DNA of 14,209 nucleotides from UBA9547 sp043769845 (GCA_043769845.1 JAYVIX010000370.1:1-14209); one strand, 5' to 3'; positions 1-8,157 are shown, numbered from the stretch's first letter. A program made the numbers and translations. Notes: a model not told the origin generated them from the sequence alone.

Positions 1-729
1 CAGCCTGTTGCCGATTTTTTACCCAATTTCGAAGGCGAGAAATCCAAAATCACTATTAGACATTTACTCACAATGAGTTCGGGCCTGAATTGGGACGAGT
101 CGTACACTAGTCCATTTTCAATGACCACCGAAGCGTATTATGGGGACGATTTGCCAAAACTCATTTCCAAACTAGAAGCAATCGAAGAACCAGGAAAAGT
201 CTACAACTACCTGAGTGGCAATACCCAACTGCTCGGTTTGATAGTTGAGAAAGCCACAGGAAAACATTTGTCCGAATATGCCGAAGCAAAATTATGGCAG
301 CCAATGGGAATGGAAAACGATGCTCTTTGGTGTTTGGACAAAGCCAATGGAACCGAAAAGGCCTATTGTTGCATCAACTCAAACGCACGAGATTTTGCTC
401 GATTAGGTAAATTGTACCTTAATAAAGGAAACTGGAACGGAATTCAAATTGTAGATACTGCATTTGTAAACGAATCGACCCAACCTGCCTCTTTGCTTGA
501 TCCAGATGATAAGCAGCCGATTGATTATTACGGTTTGCATTGGTGGCTTTATCCTGATTGCAACGGTATGGAGGTGTTTTATGCGCGTGGTATTTTGGGG
601 CAATACATTATTGTTATTCCTGAGGAAAATATCATCATTGTTCGTTTAGGCCAAAAACGTGGACCAAAAGAAGGACGAGAGAAACTGTCGGATGTGAGGT
701 TGTATGTGAAGGAAGCTTTGAATCTTTAG
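1..729 (+). CDS. Serine hydrolase, beta-lactamase/penicillin-binding-protein fold (5' truncated)
   Basis: The frame is open from base 1, so the gene starts upstream of the window; 242 codons plus the stop are visible. The stretch TIRHLLTMSSGL near visible residues 18-29 is the signature that follows the active-site Ser-x-x-Lys motif in the class C beta-lactamase / serine hydrolase family. That Ser-x-x-Lys motif would lie just outside the window. Around visible residue 70, YLSGNTQLLG matches the family's second motif, with the Tyr conserved and Ser where class C enzymes have Asn. Near the C-terminus, ARGILGQYI takes the place of the third (Lys/His-x-Gly) motif, with Ile at the usual His position. 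Such proteins are usually periplasmic or membrane-bound esterases, D-Ala-D-Ala peptidases or amide hydrolases. The substrate cannot be told here, and antibiotic resistance should not be assumed. A strong terminator follows 27 bases after the stop, so this gene is the end of its transcript. Confidence 0.85.
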   Translation, partial: QPVADFLPNFEGEKSKITIRHLLTMSSGLNWDESYTSPFSMTTEAYYGDDLPKLISKLEAIEEPGKVYNYLSGNTQLLGLIVEKATGKHLSEYAEAKLWQPMGMENDALWCLDKANGTEKAYCCINSNARDFARLGKLYLNKGNWNGIQIVDTAFVNESTQPASLLDPDDKQPIDYYGLHWWLYPDCNGMEVFYARGILGQYIIVIPEENIIIVRLGQKRGPKEGREKLSDVRLYVKEALNL

Positions 730-756
730 ACATTTCAGTCAGAACTTAGCTTCGAC

Positions 757-789
757 AAAAAAGGGAACTCGGTTTGAGTTCCCTTTTTT
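757..789 (+). terminator. Rho-independent terminator after the serine hydrolase
   Basis: A perfect 14-bp stem is formed by 757-770 and 776-789 with a 5-base loop (GGTTT). The core is GGGAACTC/GAGTTCCC, flanked by an A run on the left and a T run on the right. It therefore works as a terminator on the plus strand and, by symmetry, could stop transcription arriving on the minus strand. It begins 27 bases after the serine hydrolase stop. Confidence 0.9.
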
Positions 790-800
790 GTTTGTAAGAC

Positions 801-837
801 GTACCGATGCCTTCGCTTGGATCGAAGGTATCGGTAC
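801..837. repeat. Second intergenic hairpin (15-bp inverted repeat)
   Basis: Arms 801-815 (GTACCGATGCCTTCG) and 823-837 pair over 15 bp with a single G-T wobble and a 7-base loop (CTTGGAT). It lies only 11 bases after the terminator, has mixed GC composition and lacks a T tract, so it is not needed for termination. The outer ends are GTAC. It could be a REP-like dispersed palindrome or a protein-binding site. The sequence alone does not decide. Confidence 0.6.
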
Positions 838-862
838 AAAAAATTAACACGAAAACAATGTA

Positions 863-888
863 GAAACTTTTGTTATACTAAAAGTTTC
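863..888. promoter_or_regulatory. Palindromic candidate operator over the receptor promoter
   Basis: GAAACTTTT (863-871) and AAAAGTTTC (880-888) form a perfect 9-bp inverted repeat with an 8-base centre. The site covers the -33 TTG and most of the promoter spacer upstream of the TonB-dependent receptor gene, where a bound dimeric repressor (for example of TetR or MarR type) would block RNA polymerase. The palindrome and its position are read directly from the sequence. The regulator is not in the window, and the function is inferred. Confidence 0.45.
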
Positions 889-898
889 CATAGTTTTG
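870..898 (+). promoter_or_regulatory. Bacteroidota-type promoter of the TonB receptor operon
   Basis: TTG at 870-872 and TAGTTTTG at 891-898 are separated by 18 bases, matching the Bacteroidota sigma-ABfr consensus TTG-N(17-23)-TAnnTTTG exactly at the fixed positions. The predicted transcription start lies near 903-905, giving a leader of about 15 bases before the ATG at 919, typical of this phylum. The same promoter probably drives the receptor, the DUF4249 lipoprotein and bshC. Confidence 0.7.
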
Positions 899-918
899 CG
901 GTTCTAAACTTAAACCAT

Positions 919-3291
919 ATGCTAAAACGAATCCTTTTGTCAGGATTTTTAGTGTTTCTATTTTCGCAGCTTTATGCTCAAGAGAAATACGTATTGAGTG
1001 GAACCGTTCGCGACTCGGCCAATGGCGAGGACATGATTGGTGCCACTGTTTTCATCAAAGAACTGAATGCAGGCGCAGCAACCAACGCATATGGTTTCTT
1101 TTCGATGACACTTCCGAAGGGAACGTACACTATTGTAGTCACTTACGTTGGTTTCGATGCCGAAACACGTACCATTGAGATGAATGTTAACCGAAAAGTA
1201 GACATCGCCTTGAGTGAGCAAAGTTTGGCCACGAAAGAAGTAGTAGTGACAGCCGAAAGGAAAGATGCCCAAGTGAAAAACATGGAAATGGGCACTACCA
1301 AGATGGAAATGAAAACAATTAGTTCCATCCCGCCACTTCTGGGCGAAGTAGATGTAATCAGAAGTATTCAGCTTTTGCCGGGTGTGTCAGCTGTGAGTGA
1401 AGGCTCTTCTGGATTCAATGTACGTGGTGGTGCGATAGATCAAAACTTGGTTTTGTTGGACGAAGCACCTGTCTATAATACCTCCCATTTATTCGGGTTT
1501 TTCTCTGTTTTCAATCCTGATGCGGTGAAAGATGTGAAACTTTCAAAAGCAGCCATTGCGGCCAATTATGGTGGTCGTCTTTCATCTGTTTTGGATGTGA
1601 GAATGAAAGAAGGGAACATGAAGAAGCTAGGTGTTCAAGGAGGTTTGGGAGTCATTTTCAGCCGATTAACTATCGAAGCACCTATCAAAAAAGACAAAGC
1701 ATCATTTATTATCGCAGGCAGAAGATCATATGCCGACCAACTTGCTAAACCTTTTTTGACTGGAGACCTTAAAAAAACGCAATTGTATTTCTATGACCTT
1801 ACAATGAAGGCCAACTGGATCGTGAATCCTAAAAACCGTATTTACCTTTCCGCCTATTTAGGAAGGGATATCTTCGGTTTTCCTGGTGCTACTTTTAGCT
1901 GGGGCAATGCGACCACTTCTCTTCGTTGGAACCACCTTTTCGGGAGCAAACTTTTCATGAACACAACTGCCTATTATAGTAACTATAATTACAAATTGGC
2001 TTTTGGCGAAAACAAAGCAGAAGACTATTTCGAATGGAAAGCCCAGATTGAAAATGTGAGCTTGAAATCGGATTTGACATGGTACTTGAATGCTAAAAAC
2101 ACGGTCACGTTTGGAGGACAGGCCATTTATTACACATTTACACCTAGCGATGCGTTTGGTGTTTCGAAAGGACAAACGATTGATATCAGTTTGGAAAAAC
2201 AATATGCAGCTGAAAATGCCTTGTATATTTCGAACGAACAAAAGTTGACCCCGAGAATTAATCTTCAATATGGTTTGCGCTTATCTACATTCAACTATTT
2301 GGGCAAATCAACGGCCTACACTTATGGTGGCGAGCCAGGAAATTACAAAAGAGAAGCTATTTCGGAGAAAAAATATAATATGAACGAAACGATCAAATCG
2401 TATATTAATCCAGAACCTCGTGTGGCGGTCAATTATTCATTGACTGAAAGTTCTTCGATCAAAGCAAGTTACAACAGAATGGCGCAATACATCCATTTGG
2501 TGTCAAACACGGTTTCGTCCGTTCCAATCGATATTTACACGCCTAGTACAAACAACATCAAACCGCAACTTTCCGACCAATATTCAGCAGGATATTTCAA
2601 AAATTTTGAAGTATTAGGCGGCTTGGAAACTTCGGTGGAAGGCTTTTACAAAGACATGTACAATCAGCTGGATTATATTGATGGAGCAGACCTACGTTTC
2701 AACAAATACATAGAAGGTGAACTGATACAGGGCAAAGGCCGTGCGTATGGAATGGAATTATATGTCAAGAAAACAGAAGGCCGTTTTACTGGCTGGATAA
2801 GTTACACCCTTTCAAAATCCGAACGTCAAGTAAAAGGAATTAACAGAAGCAACTGGTATCCAACCAAATACGACAGAAGACATAATCTAAGTGTTGTAGG
2901 AGTTTACAAGCTGACAGACAGATGGAACCTTGCTTCCACGTTCACTTTCGGTTCTGGAACGCCATTCACATTCCAAGACAAAAAAGTGGAAGTACAAGGT
3001 TATTCTTATTACATCATCTCAAACGATGATCGAAACAATCTTAGAATGCCTAATTATCACCGACTAGATTTCTCGGCAACCTTGGCTAGCAAAGAAAAAA
3101 TACGCACTTCCAAAATTTTCAAAAACTATACTTGGGAGCTTGTCTTAGGCGTTTACAACGTGTATGGCCGCAAAAATGCATTTGCAATTCTTGCAAGACA
3201 AAATGCCGACAATCCTGCAATAAGCGAAGCCTCTAAATTTGCCCTTTTTGGCGTACCAGTTCCTGCATTTACTTACAATTTCAAATTCTAA
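919..3291 (+). CDS. TonB-dependent outer-membrane receptor with N-terminal carboxypeptidase-regulatory-like domain
   Basis: A 790-residue outer-membrane receptor that would import an unidentified ligand using energy from TonB-ExbBD. Residues 1-20 are a signal peptide with probable cleavage after LYA. Residues 23-108 form the beta-sandwich CarboxypepD_reg-like domain typical of Bacteroidota receptors. EVVVTA (107-112) is a TonB-box-like stretch. Residues 120-232 form the plug, with LLPGVSAVSEGSSGFNVRGG and a NYGGRLSSVLDV segment. The rest is beta-barrel, ending in the aromatic residue F790, as expected for BAM-assembled barrels. The frame can be extended upstream to TTG 817, but that codon lies inside a hairpin and before the promoter. 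ATG 919 directly begins a proper signal peptide, so it is the start. The next gene, six bases downstream, is a DUF4249 lipoprotein, a frequent partner of this receptor type. Loss or gain of ligand cannot be judged from the sequence. Confidence 0.93.
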   Translation: MLKRILLSGFLVFLFSQLYAQEKYVLSGTVRDSANGEDMIGATVFIKELNAGAATNAYGFFSMTLPKGTYTIVVTYVGFDAETRTIEMNVNRKVDIALSEQSLATKEVVVTAERKDAQVKNMEMGTTKMEMKTISSIPPLLGEVDVIRSIQLLPGVSAVSEGSSGFNVRGGAIDQNLVLLDEAPVYNTSHLFGFFSVFNPDAVKDVKLSKAAIAANYGGRLSSVLDVRMKEGNMKKLGVQGGLGVIFSRLTIEAPIKKDKASFIIAGRRSYADQLAKPFLTGDLKKTQLYFYDLTMKANWIVNPKNRIYLSAYLGRDIFGFPGATFSWGNATTSLRWNHLFGSKLFMNTTAYYSNYNYKLAFGENKAEDYFEWKAQIENVSLKSDLTWYLNAKNTVTFGGQAIYYTFTPSDAFGVSKGQTIDISLEKQYAAENALYISNEQKLTPRINLQYGLRLSTFNYLGKSTAYTYGGEPGNYKREAISEKKYNMNETIKSYINPEPRVAVNYSLTESSSIKASYNRMAQYIHLVSNTVSSVPIDIYTPSTNNIKPQLSDQYSAGYFKNFEVLGGLETSVEGFYKDMYNQLDYIDGADLRFNKYIEGELIQGKGRAYGMELYVKKTEGRFTGWISYTLSKSERQVKGINRSNWYPTKYDRRHNLSVVGVYKLTDRWNLASTFTFGSGTPFTFQDKKVEVQGYSYYIISNDDRNNLRMPNYHRLDFSATLASKEKIRTSKIFKNYTWELVLGVYNVYGRKNAFAILARQNADNPAISEASKFALFGVPVPAFTYNFKF

Positions 3292-3297
3292 GGAAAA

Positions 3298-4221
3298 ATG
3301 AAAAAATACTTAATACTATTAACCAGCGTGGTTTTGTTTTCGTGTGAAGACAAAATTGACATCAGTGACAAACTGAAAAACACCGAGCAACAATTGGTGA
3401 TTGATGCTTTTCTGAACAATTGGCCTGAAAATCAAACTGTCACTCTTTCAGGCACTCAGCCATTTTACGACAATAGCGCAAAGAAACTTCTTTCGGGCGC
3501 TACCGTCACTTTAACTGACGCTAACACAGGTTCAGTTTTTCCATTCACGGAAACCGAGCAAGGAAAATTTGTTTCATCTGATAGCGGAAGTAAAATGCTT
3601 GTGGTTGGACATGAATATTCGCTTAAAGTCATTTACAATAACGAAACCTACCTAGCCTATTCTGAATTGAAACGAGGAATTCCAGTAGACAGTATTGAGT
3701 TCACAGCATCCACAGATTTTACTGGAAAAGAAATTATTGGGAAATATGATGCCGAATTTTTCGCTACCGATTCGGCTGGTTCAGGCGATCGTTATTGGAC
3801 GCGTTTCTACAGGAATGGCATCAGAAACACACAGCCTGAATTAATCAATTACAGTTACGATGGATCTTTGGGTGCTGCTACTGCATCGGATGATTCAACG
3901 GTGTTTATTCTTCCTTTACGCCAGCAAATCAATGAATTGGGCGCAGACAAACAATATGTCGATGGCGAAAAGTTGATGGTTGAGATTTATTCGATTGATA
4001 CTGATGCAGCATTTTTCTTGCAAAGTATCGCCAGTCTATCGCAACAAGGTTCGGGCGGGGCATTTGGCGCATTGTTTAGCCAACCTCCCTACAATTTGCC
4101 AACAAATATCAAAAACACGAACGAAAAAGGGCCAAAAGCGGTTGGCTATTTTAGCACATCGGCAGTGAGTAGGCTTGAAGCTACAGTGCCAATCAAGAAA
4201 ATAAGGGATAAAAAACCATAA
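3298..4221 (+). CDS. DUF4249 family lipoprotein, partner of the upstream TonB receptor
   Basis: A 307-residue predicted lipoprotein. The signal peptide MKKYLILLTSVVLFSC ends in a lipobox (LFSC), so Cys16 would be lipidated. Acidic residues follow at once (E-D-K-I-D), resembling the acidic lipoprotein export signals that direct Bacteroidota lipoproteins to the cell surface; that placement is inferred. The segments LVIDAFLNNWPENQTVTLSGTQP and LLSGATVTLTD, then VGHEYSLKVIYNNETYLAYSEL, fit the DUF4249 pattern of an N-terminal beta-sandwich. No enzymatic motif is visible. Family members are commonly encoded right after TonB-dependent receptors, and may act as ligand-binding surface components as SusD does for SusC, although no biochemical role is established to my knowledge. 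It begins 6 bases after the receptor stop and ends 2 bases before the bshC start, so the three genes are probably co-transcribed. Confidence 0.85.
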   Translation: MKKYLILLTSVVLFSCEDKIDISDKLKNTEQQLVIDAFLNNWPENQTVTLSGTQPFYDNSAKKLLSGATVTLTDANTGSVFPFTETEQGKFVSSDSGSKMLVVGHEYSLKVIYNNETYLAYSELKRGIPVDSIEFTASTDFTGKEIIGKYDAEFFATDSAGSGDRYWTRFYRNGIRNTQPELINYSYDGSLGAATASDDSTVFILPLRQQINELGADKQYVDGEKLMVEIYSIDTDAAFFLQSIASLSQQGSGGAFGALFSQPPYNLPTNIKNTNEKGPKAVGYFSTSAVSRLEATVPIKKIRDKKP

Positions 4222-4223
4222 AA

Positions 4224-5738
4224 TTGAAACCACTATCTATTCCACTAAAACATACCAACCAGTTCGGTAGCCTGTTTTTAGATTATATTTCCAATTCAGA
4301 AAAGTTAAAGCCCTTCTTCGGGGCTTTTCCTGTTTTGGAGAGTTTCAGACATCAGATTGAAGGAAAAAAAGCTTCTTTCAAAAACAGAAAAGTACTACAC
4401 GATGCCTTGCAGAAACAGTATGCGGGTTTCGAATTGCATCCAAAAGTCGCCCAGAATGTAGCATTTCTTTTGAATGAAAATGCATTTACTATCACGACTG
4501 GTCATCAGCTTTGTTTGGCCACTGGGCCGATGTATTTTATCTACAAAATACTGACAGTCATTAAACTATCCGAAGAACTCAAGACAGACTATCCTGAAAA
4601 TGAGTTTGTGCCAGTGTTTTGGATGGCCACCGAAGATCATGATTTGGAAGAAATAAACCATTTCCATTTGTTTGGAAAAAAGTACGAATGGCAGCCGAAT
4701 GGCAAAGGAGCGTCTGGAAAAGTGAAAACGGATGGTTTAGCTGAGTTTTTTGACAACGTACCAGATTGTCCAAAATGGTTGTCTGATGCGTATTCCGAAT
4801 CGTCCAATTTGGCGGAAGCTACCCGCAAATTGGTCAATCATCTTTTTGCTGAATATGGAATCGTGATCGTTGATGGAGACGACAAAGCTTTGAAATCGCT
4901 TTTTGTCGATCAGATAAAATCCGATTTGATAGATCAAAAATATTCGCCCATCGTGAAATCTACTTCCGAGGAATTGGAGAAAAAGGGCTACAAGGCACAA
5001 GCTTTTGTGCGAGAACGCAATTTTTTCTATTTGACAGAAGACTCAAGAGTTAGAATTGATGCAGCGAACTACGAACTAAACACGGAAATCGAAAAACATC
5101 CCGAACGTTTCAGTCCAAACGTCATTTTGCGTCCTCTTTATCAAGAAACGATTTTGCCCAACCTCGCCTATATTGGTGGGCCTGGCGAATTAGCCTATTG
5201 GTTTCAGTTGAAAGGGATTTTTGAATCGGAGAATGTTCCTTTTCCAATTTTATTTCCGAGAAAGTTTGCGACTATCATTCCGCAAAATGCCAAAGAAAAA
5301 CTGGAAACGACCGAAATTTCAATTTCGGATGTATTTCTGTCTGAAGATCAGTTCAAAAGTTTGCTGCTTGAAAAATTGCAAGTCGAGAAATTTGAATTCG
5401 AAAATGAATCAAGTATAATACATTCTTTAAAAGAAGCTTTACAAGCCAAAGCCACCAAAGCCGACAAGTCTTTGATAGCTGCTGTTGAAGCCGAGATCGC
5501 CAAAATCAATAAAGGCGTTTCGGATTTGGAAAAAAGGATGAACAAAGCCTTGGAAAACCGCCACGAAACCGAACTCAATAAGCTTCAAAATATCCGAAAA
5601 AAGTTATTTCCAGAAGGTGGATTACAAGAACGCAACGATAATTTTCTGAACTACTACTTCAAAAATCCCAATATGATTTCTGAAATATACCAGTCTTTTG
5701 AGGCTTTTGAGTTTCAGATGGAATGCCTTGTTTTGTAA
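4224..5738 (+). CDS. bshC: Bacillithiol biosynthesis cysteine-adding enzyme BshC
   Basis: BshC is the putative ligase for the last step of bacillithiol synthesis, adding cysteine to glucosaminyl-malate in the cytoplasm. The 504 residues carry the family landmarks. These are TTGHQ (91-95) with GPMYFIYK (101-108), WMATEDHDLEE (133-143), SPNVILRPLYQE...AYIGGPGE (297-322), a long charged helical region at about 395-460 that is probably coiled coil, and LFPEGGLQERNDN (461-473). The start is TTG at 4224. An in-frame stop lies at 4209-4211, and the first in-frame ATG is residue 103, well inside conserved sequence, so TTG is the only reasonable start. The resulting N-terminus (KPLSIPLKHTNQFGSLFLDYIS) matches the family. 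The start is 2 bases after the DUF4249 stop, which suggests translational coupling. The length is slightly below the usual 520-540. bshA and bshB are not in the window. Confidence 0.93.
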   Translation: MKPLSIPLKHTNQFGSLFLDYISNSEKLKPFFGAFPVLESFRHQIEGKKASFKNRKVLHDALQKQYAGFELHPKVAQNVAFLLNENAFTITTGHQLCLATGPMYFIYKILTVIKLSEELKTDYPENEFVPVFWMATEDHDLEEINHFHLFGKKYEWQPNGKGASGKVKTDGLAEFFDNVPDCPKWLSDAYSESSNLAEATRKLVNHLFAEYGIVIVDGDDKALKSLFVDQIKSDLIDQKYSPIVKSTSEELEKKGYKAQAFVRERNFFYLTEDSRVRIDAANYELNTEIEKHPERFSPNVILRPLYQETILPNLAYIGGPGELAYWFQLKGIFESENVPFPILFPRKFATIIPQNAKEKLETTEISISDVFLSEDQFKSLLLEKLQVEKFEFENESSIIHSLKEALQAKATKADKSLIAAVEAEIAKINKGVSDLEKRMNKALENRHETELNKLQNIRKKLFPEGGLQERNDNFLNYYFKNPNMISEIYQSFEAFEFQMECLVL

Positions 5739-5847
5739 AAGAGGACGTTTTAAACGAAAACAATTGCTGTCATTATTTTATGCATTTCCTAAAAATCATT
5801 TAAAATGTCGGCTCGAAGTTTTAGTATTGCGTAAGAAGCACCATTTA

Positions 5848-5890
5848 CAAGGTTCAAAAACGTTGAACCTTGAACATTAAACTTTGAACT
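5848..5890. repeat. Heptanucleotide repeat and hairpin before maeB
   Basis: Four consecutive 7-base units of consensus TTGAACN (one is TTAAACT) run from 5863 to 5890. The first one and a half units pair with CAAGGTTCAA at 5848-5857, giving a perfect 10-bp stem (5848-5857 with 5863-5872) and a 5-base loop. The array ends 8 bases before the maeB ATG, so it would lie in the 5' leader of the message if transcription starts upstream. I find no clear TAnnTTTG promoter in the spacer between bshC and maeB. The nearest match, TAGTATTG at 5822-5829, has one mismatch and no convincing TTG upstream. Confidence 0.7.
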
Positions 5891-5898
5891 CACAAAAA

Positions 5899-8157
5899 AT
5901 GGCTATCATAATCCGTAAAGAAGACGCACTCAATTACCATTCACAAGGCCAGCCCGGCAAAATAGAAGTAGTTCCTACCAAAATGCTTAGTTCCCAATTG
6001 GACTTGGCATTGGCCTATTCGCCTGGTGTGGCCGAGCCTTGCAAAGAAATTGCAGCTGATGTGGAAAATGTGTACAAATACACGGCCAAAGGCAATTTGG
6101 TAGCCGTTATTTCGAACGGAACAGCGGTGTTGGGTTTAGGAAATATTGGCCCAGAAGCATCCAAACCAGTGATGGAAGGAAAAGGTGTTTTGTTCAAAAA
6201 ATTTGCGGGAATTGATGTGTTCGACATTGAAATCAATGAGACCGATCCTGAGAAATTTGTCCAGATCGTAAAATCGTTGGAACCTACTTTTGGTGGTGTC
6301 AATTTGGAAGACATCAAGGCTCCCGAATGTTTTTACATCGAAGAAGAATTGCGCAAACGCATGGATATTCCCGTGATGCATGACGACCAGCACGGAACGG
6401 CTATTATAACCAGTGCCGCATTGCTGAGTGCGCTAGAACTAGTTGATAAAAAAATCGAGGAAATAAAAGTAGTAGTCAGTGGAGCTGGAGCGGCCGCAAT
6501 GGCGTGTATCAAACTCTATTTAGCACTTGGTCTGAAAAAGGAAAACTTGGTGATGTACGACAAGGACGGAATCATCCGTAAAGATCGTCCGAATCTTCAT
6601 CCTAGTCATGAACATATCGCTACAGACAAGCCATTCAATACCTTAGCCGAAGCATTGGTAGGGGCAGATATGTTTCTAGGACTTTCAGTAGGCGGAATAG
6701 TTACTACAGAAATGGTACTGTCCATGGCGGCCAACCCAATTGTTTTTGCCTTGGCCAATCCAAATCCTGAAATTGAATATGCGACAGCGATGGCTTCTAG
6801 GCCAGATATTATAATGGCTACAGGCCGTAGCGATCATCCCAACCAAGTAAATAACGTATTAGGTTTTCCTTATATATTTCGTGGCGCTTTGGACGTCCGA
6901 GCAACTGAAATAAATGAAGAAATGAAATTGGCAGCCGTGAAAGCCATTTCACTTTTGGCACACGAAGCCGTTCCTGATATTGTAAACAAAGCCTACGGAG
7001 ATGATAAAATTGTTTTCGGGAAAGATTATTTGATTCCAAAACCATTGGATCCTAGGTTGTTGACAGAGGTTTCTTCTGCGGTAGCTAAAGCGGCAATGGA
7101 TTCTGGCGTGGCCAAAATCGAGATTACTGATTGGGAAGCATACAAAACCAAGTTGATGCAACGTGTGGGAGTCGATCAGAAATTGATGACACGCTTGATG
7201 AACAAAGCCCGCCAGAATCCGAAACGAATAGTATTTGCCGAAGGCGATAAATACAAAGTGTTGAAAGCGGCACAAATAATTGAAGACGAAGGACTTGGTA
7301 TTCCTATTTTGTTGGGAAACAAAGAGAAAATTGATTCTATTATCAAAGAATACAAACTGGAATTGCATAAAAGCATCATCATCGACCATCAGGAAGACCG
7401 TGATAAGCTGATGTCGTTTGCAAACATCTTGTATGAAAAACGCAAACGCAAAGGAATTACGTTGGATGATGCTTTTAGGTTGATGCACGAGCGTAACTAC
7501 TTCGGTACCATGCTTTTAGAAACTGGAGAGGCAGATGCATTTATCTCTGGTTCGACCAAGGATTATTCAAAAGCAATCATCCCTGCTTTACATGTCATTG
7601 GTGTGGCGGAAGGCGTAAATAAAGTAGCTGGTTTATATATCATCAACAGTAAAAAAGGTCCTTACTTCTTTGCAGATGCTACCGTGAATATCGACCCAAC
7701 GGCTGATGAAATGGTGGAAATTATTGGCTTAGCGGCCGATTTTGTAAAAAGTGTAGACATCGAACCTCGTGTGGCTGTGCTTTCGTATTCCAACTTTGGT
7801 TCGGCCAAAGGAAAAGTACCAGAAAAAGCGATGCTTGCTGCCAAAAGAGCCAACGAAAAATATCCTCACATGCTGATAGATGGTGATATACAGGCAGATG
7901 TCGCTTTGAAACCATCGCTTCAAAAAGAAGTTTTTCCATTCTCTGAATTAGCAGAAGAAGGCGCAAACACTTTGATTTTCCCTGATTTAGCTTCAGGAAA
8001 TATCGCCTACAAGTTGCTACAAGAGATTGGCGGTTGCGAAGCTATTGGCCCTGTGTTGTTGGGAATGGCCAAGCCTGTACATATTTTGCAATTGGGCAGT
8101 TCAGTGCGTGAAATCGTGAACATGGCTACCATTGCATTGGTGGAAGCGCAGAATTGA
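5899..8157 (+). CDS. maeB: NADP-dependent malic enzyme with C-terminal phosphotransacetylase-like domain (MaeB type)
   Basis: This cytoplasmic enzyme oxidatively decarboxylates malate to pyruvate and CO2, yielding NADPH. Of 752 residues, about 12-160 are the malic enzyme N-terminal domain: YSPGVAEP (40-47, Tyr40), GKGVLFKKFAG (95-104), and metal-binding NLEDIKAPE (135-143) and HDDQHGTA (161-168). About 165-400 are the nucleotide-binding domain, with VVSGAGAAAMA (192-202) and the conserved ALANPNPEI (284-292). About 435-748 form a phosphate acetyl/butyryltransferase-like domain (RIVFAEGD, then ISGSTKDYSKAI and FPDLASGNIAYKLLQ). In the E. coli homologue the extra domain is regulatory, responding to acetyl-CoA, rather than a working transacetylase; that role is carried over by homology. 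ATG 5899 is chosen over an in-frame TTG at 5884, which lies inside the heptamer array and would add five residues outside the family alignment. Spacing suggests a transcription unit of its own. Confidence 0.96.
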   Translation: MAIIIRKEDALNYHSQGQPGKIEVVPTKMLSSQLDLALAYSPGVAEPCKEIAADVENVYKYTAKGNLVAVISNGTAVLGLGNIGPEASKPVMEGKGVLFKKFAGIDVFDIEINETDPEKFVQIVKSLEPTFGGVNLEDIKAPECFYIEEELRKRMDIPVMHDDQHGTAIITSAALLSALELVDKKIEEIKVVVSGAGAAAMACIKLYLALGLKKENLVMYDKDGIIRKDRPNLHPSHEHIATDKPFNTLAEALVGADMFLGLSVGGIVTTEMVLSMAANPIVFALANPNPEIEYATAMASRPDIIMATGRSDHPNQVNNVLGFPYIFRGALDVRATEINEEMKLAAVKAISLLAHEAVPDIVNKAYGDDKIVFGKDYLIPKPLDPRLLTEVSSAVAKAAMDSGVAKIEITDWEAYKTKLMQRVGVDQKLMTRLMNKARQNPKRIVFAEGDKYKVLKAAQIIEDEGLGIPILLGNKEKIDSIIKEYKLELHKSIIIDHQEDRDKLMSFANILYEKRKRKGITLDDAFRLMHERNYFGTMLLETGEADAFISGSTKDYSKAIIPALHVIGVAEGVNKVAGLYIINSKKGPYFFADATVNIDPTADEMVEIIGLAADFVKSVDIEPRVAVLSYSNFGSAKGKVPEKAMLAAKRANEKYPHMLIDGDIQADVALKPSLQKEVFPFSELAEEGANTLIFPDLASGNIAYKLLQEIGGCEAIGPVLLGMAKPVHILQLGSSVREIVNMATIALVEAQN

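Noticed and set aside
817..918. Upstream extension of the TonB receptor frame to TTG 817
   Set aside because: The extension begins inside a hairpin and runs through the promoter and operator. It would place 34 charged residues before a clear signal peptide that starts at ATG 919.
5698..5880. Plus-strand frame of 60 codons over the end of bshC and the following spacer
   Set aside because: Very basic, low-complexity translation overlapping the bshC 3' end in another frame, with no family resemblance.
5884..5898. TTG start five codons before the maeB ATG
   Set aside because: It lies within the heptamer array. ATG 5899 gives the usual family N-terminus.
6949..7488. 179-codon minus-strand frame opposite maeB
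   Set aside because: Antisense shadow of conserved malic enzyme/phosphotransacetylase codons; Phe- and His-rich with no motif.
5899..8157. Fusion of malic enzyme and phosphotransacetylase domains as a novel fusion
   Set aside because: This is the normal architecture of MaeB-type malic enzymes.
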